Positions 1 through 8,205 of a stretch of DNA of 64,000 nt are shown in pieces. The translations under genes were made by a program, and so were the position numbers. Source of the stretch: Bin5 sp965207495 (lineage in GTDB: Bacteria > Chloroflexota > Anaerolineae > Caldilineales > Caldilineaceae). Below the pieces are notes generated by a model. That model ran no database searches. It worked only from the letters and a program-made list of their open reading frames with translations, and was not told the DNA's origin. The stretch covers positions 1,984,001-2,048,000 of the forward strand of contig OZ242287.1 of assembly GCA_965207495.1 (NCBI GenBank). Direction: 5' to 3'. The stretch's first letter is position 1. The number at the start of each line of letters is the position of its first letter.

Positions 1-489
1 GCCGGCAACCTCGTCATGCGTACCTGCGGCCGCTGGTGCATCGGCGGTTCGCTCGAAGCCGACTTCACAACCTACGACATGCAATATCAGCCGCATCGGG
101 CAGGCCCCCTCAGGACAGTGGCCGGGACCGACGGCTGGGGCGTCTCCACGTCCAGCGAAAACCCACAAGAGGCTTGGGAAATTGTGAAGCTGCTTTCCAG
201 CACCGAGGCTTCGATAGACATGGTGCAGTTGGGCGGAAACATTCCCGCACTGCGCTCTGTATCTGAGTTGCCCGTGTTTGCCGAGTTTGGCCCGCCCAAC
301 ACGGCCCTCTTCTACGAAACGCTCGACTTCGCCGCAACCGTGCCGTCACCCACCAACTTCAACATAGTCGAACCAATTCTGAACCGTAACTATGCTACGA
401 TTTGGAATGGCGAACGCACCGTTGAAGAGGCGATGCAGACTGCCCACGATGAGGTGCAGGTGGAGATGGACAAGCTGAAGCAAGCATAG
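1..489 (+). CDS. Sugar ABC transporter substrate-binding protein, C-terminal part (5' end outside window)
   Basis: The reading frame is open from base 1 and ends at TAG 487-489, so only about the last 162 residues are present. The sequence has the look of the C-terminal lobe of family-1 extracellular solute-binding proteins: a GTDGWGVSTSSENPQEAWE segment (the usual 'special treatment of consecutive residues, then helix' of this family), a phrase like NIPALRSV, and a final helix with EEAMQTAHDEVQ before the stop. Its job would be periplasmic or membrane-anchored capture of a sugar for the two permeases that follow. The permeases at 592 and 1576 lie downstream on the same strand, which supports the assignment. 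The substrate is unknown; the GH116 gene downstream suggests a glucoside- or oligosaccharide-type ligand (inference). Confidence 0.85.
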   Translation, partial: AGNLVMRTCGRWCIGGSLEADFTTYDMQYQPHRAGPLRTVAGTDGWGVSTSSENPQEAWEIVKLLSSTEASIDMVQLGGNIPALRSVSELPVFAEFGPPNTALFYETLDFAATVPSPTNFNIVEPILNRNYATIWNGERTVEEAMQTAHDEVQVEMDKLKQA

Positions 490-591
490 TCAGGCCAAGA
501 TAGGGATAGCAGGGCGCCGGCAGCATGAAAAGCAAAGTACCGTCAGTTGCCCGGTAACCTGCTATCCCAAAGTCCTCCATTAGGACATTAC

Positions 592-1533
592 ATGACTTCA
601 ACAGCACTGCCTGACGAAAAGACCGGCGGGCTGACCAAACGCCTGACAGGAATGACCTTGGCCCGTCGCGAAGCATGGGCCGGCTATCTGTTTGCCGCCC
701 CAGCCTTGTTGGGGCTCATTGCCTTCACTGCTCTGCCAATCTTCGCCTCCCTCATTCTTATCTTTCTCCACTACGATCTCTTGACGCCGCCAAAGTGGGC
801 CGGCACTGAAAACATCACACGGCTCGCTACTGATTCCAGGATGTTCAAGATCTACTGGAATTCACTGCGGCTCGTTGTCGGCGCAACATTCCTCAACAAC
901 GTTCTCGGTCTCCTCCTTGCGGTAGGTCTCAATCGCGCCATGCCTTGGGGCATTCGTTATGTCCTGCGCACCTCCATCTTTTTCCCGGTAATGACCACAA
1001 CCGCGTCTCTGGCCGTAGTCTGGCGTTTCCTCCTGACACTGGACAGAGGTGTCGTCAACTTCCTCATCGGCCAGATCGGATTGGATCCCGTACCTTGGCT
1101 CAGTAGCTCCACCTGGGCTCTGGTCTCTGCCATGATTTACGACGTCTGGAAGAGTTGCGGCTATCTCATGGTCATCTATCTCGCCGGCCTGCAAGCGATT
1201 CCCGCTGTCTACTACGAAGCCGCCCGCATCGACGGCGCCGGCTTCTGGCAACAGTTTCGCAATGTAACGCTCCCCCTCATCTCACCAACAGCATTCTTTG
1301 CCATCGTTATCTCTCTCATCGGTGCATTTCAGATCTTCGACAACGTGTGGGTACTCACCGAAGGCGGCCCGGGGGACGCCTCCCGCGTGATCGCCATGTA
1401 CATCTACGAGAAGGCATTCCGCGGCTTTGAAATGGGTTACGCGTCTGCCGTCTCCTTCACCCTGTTTATCATTCTGATCGCGCTCACCTTGCTGCAATTC
1501 CTCGGCGCACGGCGCTGGGTTCACTATGAATAG
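592..1533 (+). CDS. Sugar ABC transporter permease (MalF/UgpA type)
   Basis: A 313-residue inner-membrane protein with about six hydrophobic segments. It carries the EAA loop of binding-protein-dependent permeases near residue 210 (EAARIDGAGFWQQF followed by LPLISP), the site that contacts the ATPase. I chose ATG 592 over the in-frame TTG at 547 because family members begin shortly before the first membrane segment; no strong Shine-Dalgarno is visible for either. It is the MalF-like partner of the next gene. No ATPase gene follows, so the pair probably shares an MsmK/UgpC-type ATPase encoded elsewhere (inference from known practice in Gram-positive and Chloroflexota sugar importers). Confidence 0.92.
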   Translation: MTSTALPDEKTGGLTKRLTGMTLARREAWAGYLFAAPALLGLIAFTALPIFASLILIFLHYDLLTPPKWAGTENITRLATDSRMFKIYWNSLRLVVGATFLNNVLGLLLAVGLNRAMPWGIRYVLRTSIFFPVMTTTASLAVVWRFLLTLDRGVVNFLIGQIGLDPVPWLSSSTWALVSAMIYDVWKSCGYLMVIYLAGLQAIPAVYYEAARIDGAGFWQQFRNVTLPLISPTAFFAIVISLIGAFQIFDNVWVLTEGGPGDASRVIAMYIYEKAFRGFEMGYASAVSFTLFIILIALTLLQFLGARRWVHYE

Positions 1534-1575
1534 CGAACTGCTCTACTCGACGAGTTACGACAAAAGACCGGGTTG

Positions 1576-2469
1576 ATGGCAACGACAACAGGCTCAACAA
1601 ATACGCCCGCTACGCTTCACAAGGCATATAGAAAATCAGCCTGGCTCCATCTGGGCGAGGCCCTGTTGTGGCTGCTGCTGATATGCATTGCGATCATCGA
1701 GATCGCGCCCATCAGTTGGATGTTCTCTACCTCGCTGCGGGACCCGAAGAACTCCTTCGATCTCCCTCCCGACTTCTGGCCCACAGCACTCCACTGGCAA
1801 AACTATCTCACCGTCATCAACTCGCCCGACATCGAGTTCATGCTGTTCTTCTGGAACAGCCTCAAAATCGCTCTCATCGTCACCGGCGCCCAGCTGCTCA
1901 CCTGCTCAATGGCGGGCTACGCCTTCGGCCGCCTGCGCTTCTTCGGTCGTGACATTCTCTTCGGTCTCTTCCTCGCCTCGTTGATGGTCCCGGCAACCGT
2001 TACCCTGATACCCTCATTCATCATCATCCGCTCCCTCGACCTGATGAACACCCACTGGGCGCTCATCCTCCCCAGCGTCACCAGCGCCTTCGGCGTCTTC
2101 CTGCTGCGCCAGCACTTCAAATCGCTGCCCGAAGAGCTCCTTGACGCTGCCAAAATCGACGGCGCCGGTTACTTCCGCATATACTGGCAAATCCTGCTCC
2201 CCTTGACCGGACCCGCCCTCTCCGCCCTCGGCATTTTCACATTTCTCGCCTCCTGGAATAACTTCGTCGGGCCGCTGCTCTTCCTGCGCGACTGGGAAAA
2301 ATTCACCTTCCCCATCGCCATCGCCACCATCCGCGGCTACATGGGCTCCGGCAACCAGTCTGAAGTCCTGGCCGGCATCATGATCTCCATCTTTCCGCTG
2401 CTGGTCTTCTTCCTCTTGGCGCAACGATGGATCGTCCAGGGCGCAGCGATTACCGGTATGAAGGGATGA
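1576..2469 (+). CDS. Sugar ABC transporter permease (MalG/UgpE type)
   Basis: A 297-residue membrane protein, the second permease of the importer. The EAA loop is seen as DAAKIDGAGYFRIYWQ followed by LPLTGPALS, and the C terminus (WIVQGAAITGMKG) is the classic MalG-family ending. ATG 1576 is preferred over TTG 1573, which would add only one residue. It starts 42 bases after the previous stop and its stop codon overlaps the next start (ATGA at 2466-2469), so the genes are co-transcribed and translationally coupled. Confidence 0.93.
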   Translation: MATTTGSTNTPATLHKAYRKSAWLHLGEALLWLLLICIAIIEIAPISWMFSTSLRDPKNSFDLPPDFWPTALHWQNYLTVINSPDIEFMLFFWNSLKIALIVTGAQLLTCSMAGYAFGRLRFFGRDILFGLFLASLMVPATVTLIPSFIIIRSLDLMNTHWALILPSVTSAFGVFLLRQHFKSLPEELLDAAKIDGAGYFRIYWQILLPLTGPALSALGIFTFLASWNNFVGPLLFLRDWEKFTFPIAIATIRGYMGSGNQSEVLAGIMISIFPLLVFFLLAQRWIVQGAAITGMKG

Positions 2470-3143
2470 CCAGTCAGCAGGGCATCACCGGCAGCACATA
2501 CGTAATCCAGGTTGTCCAGACACTCTGGGAAAACCTGCCCCAGCTGCTCTGGGGAGCGCTGCTCTTCAATCTCATTTGCCTGCCCACCGCCTTCCTCTTC
2601 ACCGCCGGCCATTTCATCCCATCCCTCATCGTCGCCGCCCTCACCATCGGACCTGCATGGGCTGCCCTGCTCGCCTTCGACATGCGCCTCATCCAAGGGA
2701 TAGTGCCCCGGCAATACACAATCTTCAATGACTTCCGCCGTCTCTGGCCACGCAGCGTTCTTGTGAGCCTGCTGACGGCCTTCCCACTGCTCGCTCTCAT
2801 GACAACCCTGCCGGCCCTTCAAACCGAACCCGTAGCCCCCATCGTATGGGTCGGCCTGGCAGCCGATCTCCTGGGATGCGCGGTGATGGCAACACTGTCA
2901 CTCTATACCTTTCCTTCTCTGTCCAGGCAACCCGATAAAGGCGTCCGCGCCTGTATACGCGACGCCCTCATCCTGTCCAGCCGCTATCCCACCAACAGCC
3001 TGGGTCTCCTGGCTATCGGTATTCTCTTCAGCTTCTGCGTCGCCTACATCAGCCTGGGACTGCTCCTCCTCCTACCTGTAATCTACAGTCTCTTCATCGC
3101 CGCCAACGACCAACTCGTCATGCAAAAAGAGGCGCAGGCATAA
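2466..3143 (+). CDS. YesL/DUF624-like membrane protein
   Basis: A 225-residue protein with about five hydrophobic segments and no large soluble part. It resembles the YesL/DUF624 family, small membrane proteins commonly encoded next to carbohydrate ABC permeases; their biochemical role is not established. Features that fit are the N-terminal amphipathic stretch before the first membrane helix (TLWENLPQLLWG), a conserved-looking GPAWAALLAF turn and a basic DFRRLWPRS loop. The start at ATG 2466 overlaps the previous stop by four bases; a longer frame from 2427 would overlap the permease by 43 bases and is less likely. The family assignment is by pattern and gene context only. Confidence 0.7.
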   Translation: MTSQQGITGSTYVIQVVQTLWENLPQLLWGALLFNLICLPTAFLFTAGHFIPSLIVAALTIGPAWAALLAFDMRLIQGIVPRQYTIFNDFRRLWPRSVLVSLLTAFPLLALMTTLPALQTEPVAPIVWVGLAADLLGCAVMATLSLYTFPSLSRQPDKGVRACIRDALILSSRYPTNSLGLLAIGILFSFCVAYISLGLLLLLPVIYSLFIAANDQLVMQKEAQA

Positions 3144-3251
3144 GCCAGTCTCCCGCCCATGTCCCGCTTCAAACCAATTTCAACCCCACGAATCAAATTC
3201 CAGCCACCATCAAACTAGCGCCCAACAGTCTGCCGTCCCTATAATGCACTT

Positions 3252-3322
3252 CACTGACCACTGACCACTGACCACTGACCACTGACCACTGACCACTGAC
3301 CACTGACCACTGACCACTGACC
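3252..3322 (+). repeat. CACTGAC heptamer array, 10 copies
   Basis: Ten uninterrupted copies of the heptamer CACTGAC lie directly in front of the Shine-Dalgarno of the GH116 gene. The same heptamer recurs at about 24183-24306, 27498-27546 and 52785-52875, and in short form at 23345, 30115, 30265, 30410 and 31120. A 7-bp unit in all frames gives a repeating V-V-S-G-Q-W-S peptide on the minus strand, which creates false N-terminal extensions. No function is apparent. Confidence 0.95.
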
Positions 3323-3336
3323 TTCCGGAGAACCAA

Positions 3337-5964
3337 ATGGAGCACTTCGTTTACCGCAACGAAAAAACCAACCAGATCAGCTTTCCGCTCGGCGGCATCG
3401 GCACCGGCTGCATCGGCCTCGCCGGCAACGGACGCCTCATCGACTGGGAAATCTTCAACCGTCCCAACAAAGGCGGCGTAAACGGCTTCTCCCACTTCGC
3501 CATCCGCGCCGAAAATGACGGCCAGGTTACAGATGCCCGCATCCTCCACGGCAACCTGCACTCGCCCTATCAGGGTGAGCTCGTCGCCCCGACCTTCAGC
3601 ACATTCGGCTGGGGCCCCCGCCGCGAATATCTGACCGGCCTGCCCCACTTCGATAGCGTCGACTTCCGCGGCCAGTTCCCGCTCGCCGAGCTCACGTACC
3701 GGGACGACACCTTCCCCGGCCAGATCCGGATGACCGCTTTCAACCCCTTCATCCCCACCAACGAAGACGACTCCGGCATCCCCGCCGCCTTCTTCGAATT
3801 CAGCGTCACCAATTCCACCGCCGCCGATCTCACCTACACCGTCGTCGGCGTGCTCACCAACCCCCTGCCCGCCACAAACCTGAACAAAATCGAGGAGCAT
3901 ACCTGGGGCCATGCCCTCCATCTCTCCTCCGACAGCCTCCAGCCCGAAGACCCCGCCTACGGCAACCTGACCCTCGCCACCGACGCCGGCGTCGCCGGCG
4001 ATGTCAATGTCAGCTGGCAGCAGAACTGGTTCCGCGGCGCCTGGTTCGACAACCTCGAAGTCTACTGGAAAGACCTCAATACACCCGGACCCTTCCAAAA
4101 CCGCGTCTACGACTCCGCCGAACAGCGAGGCGCCGGCGCCCAATTCACCGAACAGGACACAGGCCTGCTCGCCATCCACCTGCCCGTCGCCGCCGGCGAA
4201 ACCCGCCGCGTCCGCTTCGTCATCAGTTGGAGCTTCCCCACCTGCGAGAACTACTGGAAAAAAGAGCAGGCCAACGCACAGACCTGGCAAAACTACTACG
4301 CCACCCAATGGGACGATTCCAGCGCCAGCGCACAGTACGCCATTGAGCACTGGCCCCGCCTCTACGACGAGACGAAACGTTTCAAAGACGCGCTCTTCGC
4401 CTCGACCATTCCGGCCACAGCCCTCGACGCAGTGTCCGCCAATATCTCCATCCTAAAATCGCCCACCGTGCTGCGCCTGGAAGACGGCACATTCTATGGC
4501 TGGGAAGGCCTGCACCCCGACGAAGGCTGCTGCGAAGGCAGCTGTACCCACGTCTGGAACTACCAGCAGGCGCTCCCCTTCCTCTTCCCCGCCCTCGAGC
4601 GCACCATGCGCACCGCCGACTACCGCTACAACCTTCTCGAAAACGGCGCAATGCCATTCCGCATCCAGCTGCCCCTAGGATCCGAACCCTGGCCCTTCCG
4701 CCCCTGCTGCGACGGCCAGTTCGGCGGCGTCATGAAGACGTATCGCGATTGGAAAATCAGCGGCGATCACGAGTGGTTGCGCTCCGTCTGGCCCGGCGTA
4801 AAGAAGTCCCTCGAATACGCCTGGAGCCCCGAAAACATCGACCGCTGGGACCCCGACAAGTCCGGCGTCCTCACCGGCCGTCAGCATCATACCCTCGACA
4901 TGGAGCTCTTCGGCCCCAACTCCTGGCTGACAGGCTTCTACCTCGGCGCGCTCAAAGCCGCCTCCGAAATGGCCGAATCAATAGGGGACGTGGCAACCGC
5001 CTCCCAATACCACGTCATCTTCGAACGCGGCAAAGCCTGGGTCGACGCCAATCTTTTCAACGGCGAATACTACGTTCAGAAAGTCGACCTGGCCGACCGC
5101 GCTCTCGTCGAATCCTACGGCCCCCAGGACGACTCCCTCAAAGGCGGCTCCGCCCTCGATGCCTATTGGAATTCCGAACACAGCGAGATCAAGTACCAGA
5201 TCGGCGAGGGCAGCAGCATCGACCAGGTGCTCGCCCAGTGGCACGCCTCCCTCTACGGACTCGGCGACCTCCACGACCCCGATCAGGTCAAGCAGGCCTG
5301 CGCCGCCATCTACAAGTACAACTACGTTCCCGAAATGAGCCAGGTATACAACCCCTGCCGCATCTACGCCCTCAACGACGAAGGCGGCCTTGTCATCTGC
5401 GCCTGGCCCGAGGAAGAACAGAAGCCCCTCATCCCCGCCCCCTACTCGCAGGAAACCATGAACGGCTTCGAATACGCCGCCGCCAGCCACATGATCATGG
5501 TCGGGCTCGTCGACGAAGGCATGCGCTGCGTCGAGGCCATCCGCCACCGCTACGACGGCGAGCGCCGCAACCCCTGGAACGAATTCGAATGCGGCAACAA
5601 CTACGCCCGCAGCATGGCATCCTACGCCCTCCTCAACGCCTTCTCCGGCTTCCAGTTCGACATGGTCAACGGCGCCATCGGCTTCCAGCCAGTCCAGGAG
5701 GACAATGGCGAGTTCAACTGCTTCTGGTCCCTCGACTCCGGCTGGGGTCAGTTCCAGACCGCCCCTGACCACTGCTCTCTCAAGGTTCTCTACGGCGCCC
5801 TCCCCCTCCAGCACATCAACCTGCCCTCCCTCGCCGACACCCCGGTAGCCCGCATCTCCCTCGACGGCGAACCGGTCGCATTCGAACAACAAAACGGCGC
5901 CATCACCCTCCAAACAAAGACCCAAATCCAGGCCGGACAAACACTCCAGCTGCACCACTCATGA
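3337..5964 (+). CDS. GH116 family glycosidase (GBA2-like beta-glucosidase/glucosylceramidase)
   Basis: An 875-residue protein with the architecture of glycoside hydrolase family 116: an N-terminal beta-sandwich domain starting with a glycine-rich SFPLGGIGTGCIGLAG motif (residues about 15-30) and a C-terminal (alpha/alpha)6 catalytic domain. The motif DEGCCEGSCTHVWNY contains Glu400, which by position matches the family nucleophile, and HHTLDMELFGPNSW contains Asp521, matching the acid/base. The family cleaves beta-glucosides (glucosylceramide, cellobiose-like or xylosides) with retention. There is no signal peptide, so it is probably cytoplasmic, acting on imported sugar. ATG 3337 has GGAG six bases upstream. 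It follows the sugar transporter, separated by the heptamer array. Confidence 0.92.
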   Translation: MEHFVYRNEKTNQISFPLGGIGTGCIGLAGNGRLIDWEIFNRPNKGGVNGFSHFAIRAENDGQVTDARILHGNLHSPYQGELVAPTFSTFGWGPRREYLTGLPHFDSVDFRGQFPLAELTYRDDTFPGQIRMTAFNPFIPTNEDDSGIPAAFFEFSVTNSTAADLTYTVVGVLTNPLPATNLNKIEEHTWGHALHLSSDSLQPEDPAYGNLTLATDAGVAGDVNVSWQQNWFRGAWFDNLEVYWKDLNTPGPFQNRVYDSAEQRGAGAQFTEQDTGLLAIHLPVAAGETRRVRFVISWSFPTCENYWKKEQANAQTWQNYYATQWDDSSASAQYAIEHWPRLYDETKRFKDALFASTIPATALDAVSANISILKSPTVLRLEDGTFYGWEGLHPDEGCCEGSCTHVWNYQQALPFLFPALERTMRTADYRYNLLENGAMPFRIQLPLGSEPWPFRPCCDGQFGGVMKTYRDWKISGDHEWLRSVWPGVKKSLEYAWSPENIDRWDPDKSGVLTGRQHHTLDMELFGPNSWLTGFYLGALKAASEMAESIGDVATASQYHVIFERGKAWVDANLFNGEYYVQKVDLADRALVESYGPQDDSLKGGSALDAYWNSEHSEIKYQIGEGSSIDQVLAQWHASLYGLGDLHDPDQVKQACAAIYKYNYVPEMSQVYNPCRIYALNDEGGLVICAWPEEEQKPLIPAPYSQETMNGFEYAAASHMIMVGLVDEGMRCVEAIRHRYDGERRNPWNEFECGNNYARSMASYALLNAFSGFQFDMVNGAIGFQPVQEDNGEFNCFWSLDSGWGQFQTAPDHCSLKVLYGALPLQHINLPSLADTPVARISLDGEPVAFEQQNGAITLQTKTQIQAGQTLQLHHS

Positions 5965-5997
5965 GCCACCCACCCCTCTCCTGAAACACCAATAAAC

Positions 5998-6027
5998 CCG
6001 GCGCCGAGCTGCCACGCTCGGCGCCGG
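5998..6027 (+). terminator. 12-bp hairpin downstream of the GH116 gene
   Basis: A perfect inverted repeat with arms CCGGCGCCGAGC (5998-6009) and GCTCGGCGCCGG (6016-6027) around a TGCCAC loop, 33 bases after the GH116 stop. The run after it is C-rich, not T-rich, so it is a strong hairpin but not a textbook Rho-independent terminator. It could protect the transcript end or assist Rho-type termination. Confidence 0.5.
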
Positions 6028-6045
6028 CCCCCCCAACTGAGAAAA

Positions 6046-6330
6046 GGTGTTCTCCGTGGCCCTCCGTGGACAAGAGGTTTTGCCGTTGCCGTTGCCGTTC
6101 TCCGTGGCCCTCCGTGGACAAAAGGTGTTGCCGTCGCAGTTGCCGTTCTCCGTGGCCCTCTGTGGCCCTCCGTGGACAAAAGGTGTTGCCGTTGCCGTTC
6201 TCCGTGGCCCACTGTGGCCCTCCGTGGACAAAAGGTGTTGCCGTTGCCGTTCTCCGTGATCCTCTGTGGCCCTCCGTGGTTACAAAAGATGTTGCAGTTG
6301 CCGTTCTCCGTGGCTAAAAAAGGCGTTCCC
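6046..6330 (+). repeat. CCGTGG-family degenerate tandem repeat
   Basis: Five to six imperfect units of about 42-60 bases, each made of TTCTCCGTGGCCCTCCGTGG, then ACAAAAGGTGTTGCC, then one or more GTTGCC hexamers. The units vary by insertion of an extra TGTGGCCCT and by the number of hexamers. The region is open in several frames on both strands because of its composition, but no plausible gene is seen. The same family recurs at 27805-28155 and 33036-33225 and inside the 147-bp composite repeat at 30104-30452. Confidence 0.9.
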
Positions 6331-6474
6331 CCTCCCCATACCAAACACAAACAAGCCCAAGTAGATTCTTCCCCCCAATTCCGTATATAATTCCCCCAAA
6401 GCAACCGTAACAGGTTCCATTAAGCAGATCCCTGCGCCGCACCGCGGTTCGCAGTCACGCCGGAGGCCAAGCAC

Positions 6475-7875
6475 ATGCAGTCAGATCAAACCAAAATCCC
6501 AGGAATGCTAACCGTCGAAGAACTCCGTACAGCCGCCGGCAACGGCTCCATCGACACCGTCATCCTCGCGCTCCCCGACCCCTACGGGAAGCTCATGGGG
6601 AAACGCCTCGACGCCTCCTACTTCCTCACCGACGTCGCCGGCGGTACCCACGCCTGCGACTACCTCTTCACCGTCGACATGGAAATGGAGCCAGTCCCCG
6701 GATACCAGTTCTCAAACTGGGAATCGGGATACGGCGACGTCCACCTGGTCCCCGACCTCGCCACCCTCCGCAAACTCTCCTGGCTCGACCGCACCGCCCT
6801 CGTCCTCTGCGACGCCCAGCTCGAACCCAGCCACGAGCCCGTAACAGTGGCCCCCCGCTCCATCCTCCGCAAACAGCTCGCAAGCCTGCGCGCCCACGGA
6901 TTCGAAGCGATGGCCGGTTCAGAACTCGAATACTTTCTCTTTCGGACCTCATACATGGACGCGGCCCGCAACGGCTATCGCGACCTGGCCAAAGTCGGCT
7001 GGTATCGCGAAGACTACCACCTCCTCCAAATGTCCCGGACCGAAGACCTCAACGGCGCATACCGCCGCCACCTTGCCGCATCCGGCGTCCCCGTCGAGTC
7101 CACCAAGGGCGAATTCGGAAAGAGCCAGCACGAGCTCAACATCCGCTACGCACCCGTCCTCGAAATGGCCGACCGCCACCTCCTGCTCAAACAGGCGGTG
7201 AAAGAGATCGCAGACCAGCTCGGCTGCAGCGCCACCTTCATGGCCAAACCGGACGCCGCCGAGGCCGGTTCCAGTTCCCACCTCCACGTCAGTCTCTGGA
7301 CGTCCGCCAACGGAGAGATGACAAACGCCTTCCCCGGCTCCGGAGACCTCTCCGGCATCGCCTGCACCGACCTCTTCCGCTGGTTCCTCGGCGGCTGGAT
7401 GCACTACGTGCCTGAGCTCATGGTCTGCTACGCCCCAACCGTCAATTCCTACAAGCGCTTCGAGGCCGGCAGCTGGGCCCCAACCGCGCTCGCCTGGTCG
7501 CCTGACAACCGCACCGCCGGCTTCCGTATCGTCGGCGCAGGCCCCAGCCTGCGTATCGAATGTCGCATCACCGGCGCCGACATCAACCCCTACCTCGCCT
7601 ACGCAGCCGTCATCGCCTCCGGCCTCGCCGGCATCGAGCAACAGATCGAGCCCCCGCCCCCACACATCGGCGACGTCTACGCGGCCACAGACAAGCAAAT
7701 GCTGCCCGCCACCCTCGAAGAAGCCACCAGCAACTTCGCAAACAGCGACCTCGCCCGCTCTGCATTCGGCGCCGACGTAGTCGCCCACTACACCCACTTC
7801 CACACCACCGAAGCCCAGGCCTACCGCAAAGCCGTCACCGACTGGGAACGCACCCGCTACTTCGAACGCATCTAG
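6475..7875 (+). CDS. Glutamine synthetase family protein (gamma-glutamyl-amine ligase-like)
   Basis: A 466-residue member of the glutamine synthetase superfamily, ATP-dependent ligases that join glutamate to ammonia or an amine. Visible signatures are AGSELEYFLF (first metal-binding glutamates), KSQHELN (second metal site), SSSHLHVSLW (the HxH nucleotide/metal region) and RIECRITGADINPYLAYAA near the C terminus (glutamate/phosphate-binding arginines). The short N terminus and overall pattern are closer to PuuA/GlnA-like proteins acting on amines than to housekeeping GlnA (inference). ATG 6475 has GGAGG eight bases upstream. A TATAAT lies at 6386-6391, but no good -35 is seen. The gene stands alone, between a repeat block and the lipoprotein gene. 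Confidence 0.85.
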   Translation: MQSDQTKIPGMLTVEELRTAAGNGSIDTVILALPDPYGKLMGKRLDASYFLTDVAGGTHACDYLFTVDMEMEPVPGYQFSNWESGYGDVHLVPDLATLRKLSWLDRTALVLCDAQLEPSHEPVTVAPRSILRKQLASLRAHGFEAMAGSELEYFLFRTSYMDAARNGYRDLAKVGWYREDYHLLQMSRTEDLNGAYRRHLAASGVPVESTKGEFGKSQHELNIRYAPVLEMADRHLLLKQAVKEIADQLGCSATFMAKPDAAEAGSSSHLHVSLWTSANGEMTNAFPGSGDLSGIACTDLFRWFLGGWMHYVPELMVCYAPTVNSYKRFEAGSWAPTALAWSPDNRTAGFRIVGAGPSLRIECRITGADINPYLAYAAVIASGLAGIEQQIEPPPPHIGDVYAATDKQMLPATLEEATSNFANSDLARSAFGADVVAHYTHFHTTEAQAYRKAVTDWERTRYFERI

Positions 7876-7892
7876 TCGCTGCTTGACCTTCT

Positions 7893-7938
7893 TCTTAGCA
7901 ATGTGTTCTATTTGGCAACGTGTTCTATTTGGCAATGT
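7893..7938 (+). repeat. 17-bp tandem duplication
   Basis: Two near-identical copies of the 17-base unit CAAYGTGTTCTATTTGG follow each other shortly after the stop of the ligase gene, with the start of a third copy (CAATGTGTGC). The rest of the gap up to 8098 shows no gene. Confidence 0.7.
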
Positions 7939-8098
7939 GTGCAGCGATCCCCCGCAAAGTTCAGTTTACCGAATCGACTGCTAAAAGCTCCGCCGCGACA
8001 TCCCACGCCTTCTTGCCAGACAGCGAGTCAGCTCTGGTCCATGTCGTGCAACTCGAATCCCTTCCCGACTGACGCCAATATCGCCCTCTTTGGAAAAC

Positions 8099-8127
8099 TT
8101 GACAAAACCCATACAATTCGATATAAA
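8099..8127 (+). promoter_or_regulatory. Sigma-70-type promoter of the LRR/FN3 lipoprotein gene
   Basis: TTGACA at 8099-8104 and TATAAA at 8122-8127 are separated by exactly 17 bases, a near-consensus housekeeping promoter on the plus strand. It would start transcription about 70 bases before the ATG at 8206. Confidence 0.7.
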
Positions 8128-8205
8128 CGAACAGTTAGAGGGAGTCGAGTGCTTTAGCTTCCCGTAATGACCGCCTCTTTTTCGGTGCCATATGAAGAGA
8201 TACAT

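Noticed and set aside
3252..3322. Possible CRISPR or iteron origin in the heptamer arrays
   Set aside because: The period is only seven bases with no spacers. No replication initiator gene or AT-rich unwinding region is adjacent, and the arrays occur at many sites.
3193..4350. Minus-strand frame of 385 codons overlapping the GH116 gene
   Set aside because: Gly/Val/Ala/Glu-rich antisense shadow that also reads through the heptamer array; no domain is recognisable.
4978..5958. Minus-strand frame of 326 codons opposite the GH116 C-terminal domain
   Set aside because: Antisense shadow with low-complexity composition; the plus strand has a clear catalytic domain here.
5790..6404. Minus-strand frame of 204 codons with many RRTATATP-like repeats
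   Set aside because: It is a reading of the CCGTGG-family repeat; the frame content changes between repeat blocks, as expected for non-coding DNA.
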